A stretch of DNA of 7,502 nt, from NCBI GenBank assembly GCA_017445525.1, contig JAFSTZ010000343.1:1-7502 (forward strand), read 5' to 3'. This stretch comes from Eubacterium sp. (GTDB lineage Bacteria; Bacillota; Clostridia; Lachnospirales; Lachnospiraceae). Numbering within the stretch: the first letter of the stretch is position 1; every line of letters begins with the position of its first letter. Below, piece after piece: positions 6,123 through 7,502 of this stretch. The translations under genes and the position numbers were made by a program. Below the pieces are notes generated by a model. The model did not search any database and was not told the DNA's origin. It saw only the letters and a program-made list of their open reading frames with translations.

Positions 6123-6356
6123 ATGGAAGAGATGACACCGGATATTTTTTATCAGATAATGAATGCCCGTGAGGTGCTCTGCGCTCACTGCGAGAATAGG
6201 GCGAAGGACAAGGAGGAGTCTGAGATCATGGATGCTCACGGCCTCAGATCCACTTCGTTTGGAAGCAACGAGGGCGATAAGTGTCCGAGCTGTCAGGTGA
6301 CAGCGATCATCGATAATGCGCAAATTCAAGCTCAAATGTGTGGATTGTTTGATTAG
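6123..6356 (+). CDS. Small protein with two CxxC pairs, unknown function
   Basis: I do not recognise this 77-residue protein. It has C20-A-H-C23 and C54-P-S-C57, separated by 30 mostly polar, charged residues, plus a lone C73 near the end. Two CxxC pairs suggest one zinc-ribbon-like or other metal or redox site. There is no signal peptide or membrane segment, so it should be cytoplasmic. AAGGGAGG nine bases before the ATG supports the start, and codon use resembles its neighbours until the last dozen codons, which are richer in CAA. Its TAG overlaps the ribosome site of glyS, so the two are probably co-translated. The second pair resembles the CPSC of GlyRS itself, but nothing more aligns. 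A role tied to glycine charging or to metal supply is only a guess. Confidence 0.75.
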   Translation: MEEMTPDIFYQIMNAREVLCAHCENRAKDKEESEIMDAHGLRSTSFGSNEGDKCPSCQVTAIIDNAQIQAQMCGLFD

Positions 6357-6360
6357 GAGG
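6355..6360 (+). promoter_or_regulatory. glyS ribosome binding site overlapping the upstream stop codon
   Basis: A perfect AGGAGG begins with the last two bases of the TAG stop of the small ORF and lies eight bases before the glyS ATG. Ribosomes ending on the small ORF would cover this site, so the two genes are likely coupled in translation. It also fixes the glyS start at 6369 rather than the ATG at 6381. Confidence 0.85.
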
Positions 6361-6368
6361 AATATAGC

Positions 6369-7502
6369 ATGGAAAAGACTATGGAGAAGATCGTCTCCGT
6401 TTGTAAAAACAGGGGGTTTATCTACCCGGGCTCCGAGATCTACGGCGGCCTGGCAAACACGTGGGATTACGGAAATCTCGGTGTAGAGTTCAAGAATAAT
6501 ATCAAGATGGCCTGGTGGAATAAGTTCATCCAGGAAAACAAGTTCAATGTAGGATTTGATTGCGCGATCCTGATGAATCCGCAGACATGGGTTGCGTCCG
6601 GACATCTCGGAAGCTTCTCGGATCCGCTCATGGATTGTAAGGAGTGTCACGAGCGTTTCCGCGCCGATCAGCTGATCGAGAGTTATGCGGCAGAGAAAGG
6701 CATCACGCTTGACTCCTCCGTAGACGGCTGGAGCAACACCAAGATGGAGGAGTTCATCGCAGACAATCAGATCCCATGCCCGTCCTGCGGCAAGCACAAC
6801 TTTACCGAGATACGTCAGTTTAACCTGATGTTCAAGACGTTCCAGGGTGTGACCGAGGATGCGAAAAACGTTGTATATCTGCGTCCGGAGACGGCTCAGG
6901 GAATATTTGTCAACTTTAAAAATGTACAGAGAACATCCAGAAAGAAACTCCCCTTTGGAATCGGACAGATCGGAAAGTCCTTCCGGAATGAGATCACACC
7001 CGGTAACTTCACCTTCCGTACCAGAGAGTTCGAGCAGATGGAGCTGGAGTTCTTCTGCAAACCGGATACGGATCTTGAGTGGTTTGCTTACTGGAAAGAC
7101 TATTGTGTAAACTGGCTGAAGGACCTGGGCCTTAAGGATGAGGAGCTCCGACTTCGTGACCATGACAAGGATGAGCTGTCTTTCTACTCAAAGGCTACCT
7201 CTGATATCGAGTTCCTCTTCCCCTTCGGATGGGGCGAACTCTGGGGTATTGCCGACCGTACAGATTATGACCTGACCTGTCATCAGGAAGTATCCAAAGT
7301 GGATATGTCCTACTTTGATGACGAGGAAAAGAGAAAATACATCCCCTATGTTATCGAGCCTTCACTGGGTGCTGACCGTGTGACTCTGGCCTTCTTATGC
7401 GCAGCATATGACGAGGAGGAGATCAAGGACGGAGATATCCGTAATGTCATGCATTTCCACCCGGCGATCGCACCGGTCAAAGTTGCTGTCCTTCCCCTTT
7501 CC
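6369..7502 (+). CDS. glyS: Glycyl-tRNA synthetase, dimeric class II type (3' end cut by window edge)
   Basis: The first 378 residues are present and the frame is open to the right edge. The protein attaches glycine to tRNA-Gly in the cytoplasm. It is the single-chain homodimer form, not the alpha/beta (GlyQ plus GlyS) form. N-terminal [12 protein letters not shown] and WDYGNLG (32-38) are typical. Motif 2 includes [10 protein letters not shown] (202-211), with RPETAQG at 172-178 before it, and motif 3 is EPSLGADR (330-337). C90/C93 and C137/C140 form two CxxC pairs in the insertion after motif 1, a likely zinc site. The anticodon-binding domain begins at about 365 ([13 protein letters not shown]) and is cut off. 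The gene is expressed with the small ORF from the promoter at 5973. No known glycine-sensing element was found upstream. Confidence 0.97.
   Translation, partial: MEKTMEKIVSVCKNRGFIYPGSEIYGGLANTWDYGNLGVEFKNNIKMAWWNKFIQENKFNVGFDCAILMNPQTWVASGHLGSFSDPLMDCKECHERFRADQLIESYAAEKGITLDSSVDGWSNTKMEEFIADNQIPCPSCGKHNFTEIRQFNLMFKTFQGVTEDAKNVVYLRPETAQGIFVNFKNVQRTSRKKLPFGIGQIGKSFRNEITPGNFTFRTREFEQMELEFFCKPDTDLEWFAYWKDYCVNWLKDLGLKDEELRLRDHDKDELSFYSKATSDIEFLFPFGWGELWGIADRTDYDLTCHQEVSKVDMSYFDDEEKRKYIPYVIEPSLGADRVTLAFLCAAYDEEEIKDGDIRNVMHFHPAIAPVKVAVLPLS

Noticed and set aside
6051..7163. 370-codon open frame on the minus strand opposite the small ORF and glyS
   Set aside because: It lies antisense to clear GlyRS motifs, and its translation shows no recognisable family. 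Long antisense frames are a by-product of the codon use of the sense gene.

Overview
The window looks like a chromosomal segment of a Bacillota bacterium, most likely class Clostridia and probably Lachnospiraceae. The grounds are the single-chain dimeric type of glycyl-tRNA synthetase, the order era-recO-(small ORF)-glyS, a short DtxR-type regulator of the clostridial kind, strong AGGAGG-like ribosome binding sites and moderate GC content. The genus cannot be fixed from the sequence alone.

The left third (1-1151) is read on the minus strand. From right to left it holds a metal-dependent DtxR/MntR-family repressor with a consensus promoter, a tRNA-Arg(ACG) with its own promoter and hairpin terminator, and the first 97 codons of a CstA-family transporter that runs off the left edge. 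The plus strand takes over at about 1155. A long M16C (presequence-protease-like) zinc peptidase overlaps era by 8 bases, and era overlaps recO by 4 bases, so the three probably form one translationally coupled operon. A new promoter at 5973-6001 then drives a 77-codon ORF with two CxxC pairs, followed by glyS, which runs off the right edge.

Most genes are housekeeping: Era matures the small ribosomal subunit, RecO works in RecF-pathway recombination, GlyRS charges tRNA-Gly, and the peptidase probably degrades peptides in the cytoplasm. The least explained parts are the two plus-strand 5' leaders, one before the peptidase (about 1187-1395) and one before the small ORF and glyS (about 6006-6122). 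Both start 4-5 bases after an extended -10 box with the same ten bases, ACTATTCATG. Both then carry the same short blocks in the same order: a CATG-armed hairpin, AGAGT, CGGACTCT, six bases, GTGGAG. The first leader also contains a 49-base tandem duplication. This could be a shared structured leader RNA or a dispersed intergenic repeat family that sits at transcription starts. It is the best candidate here for something undescribed. No CRISPR array, insertion sequence or phage gene was seen.
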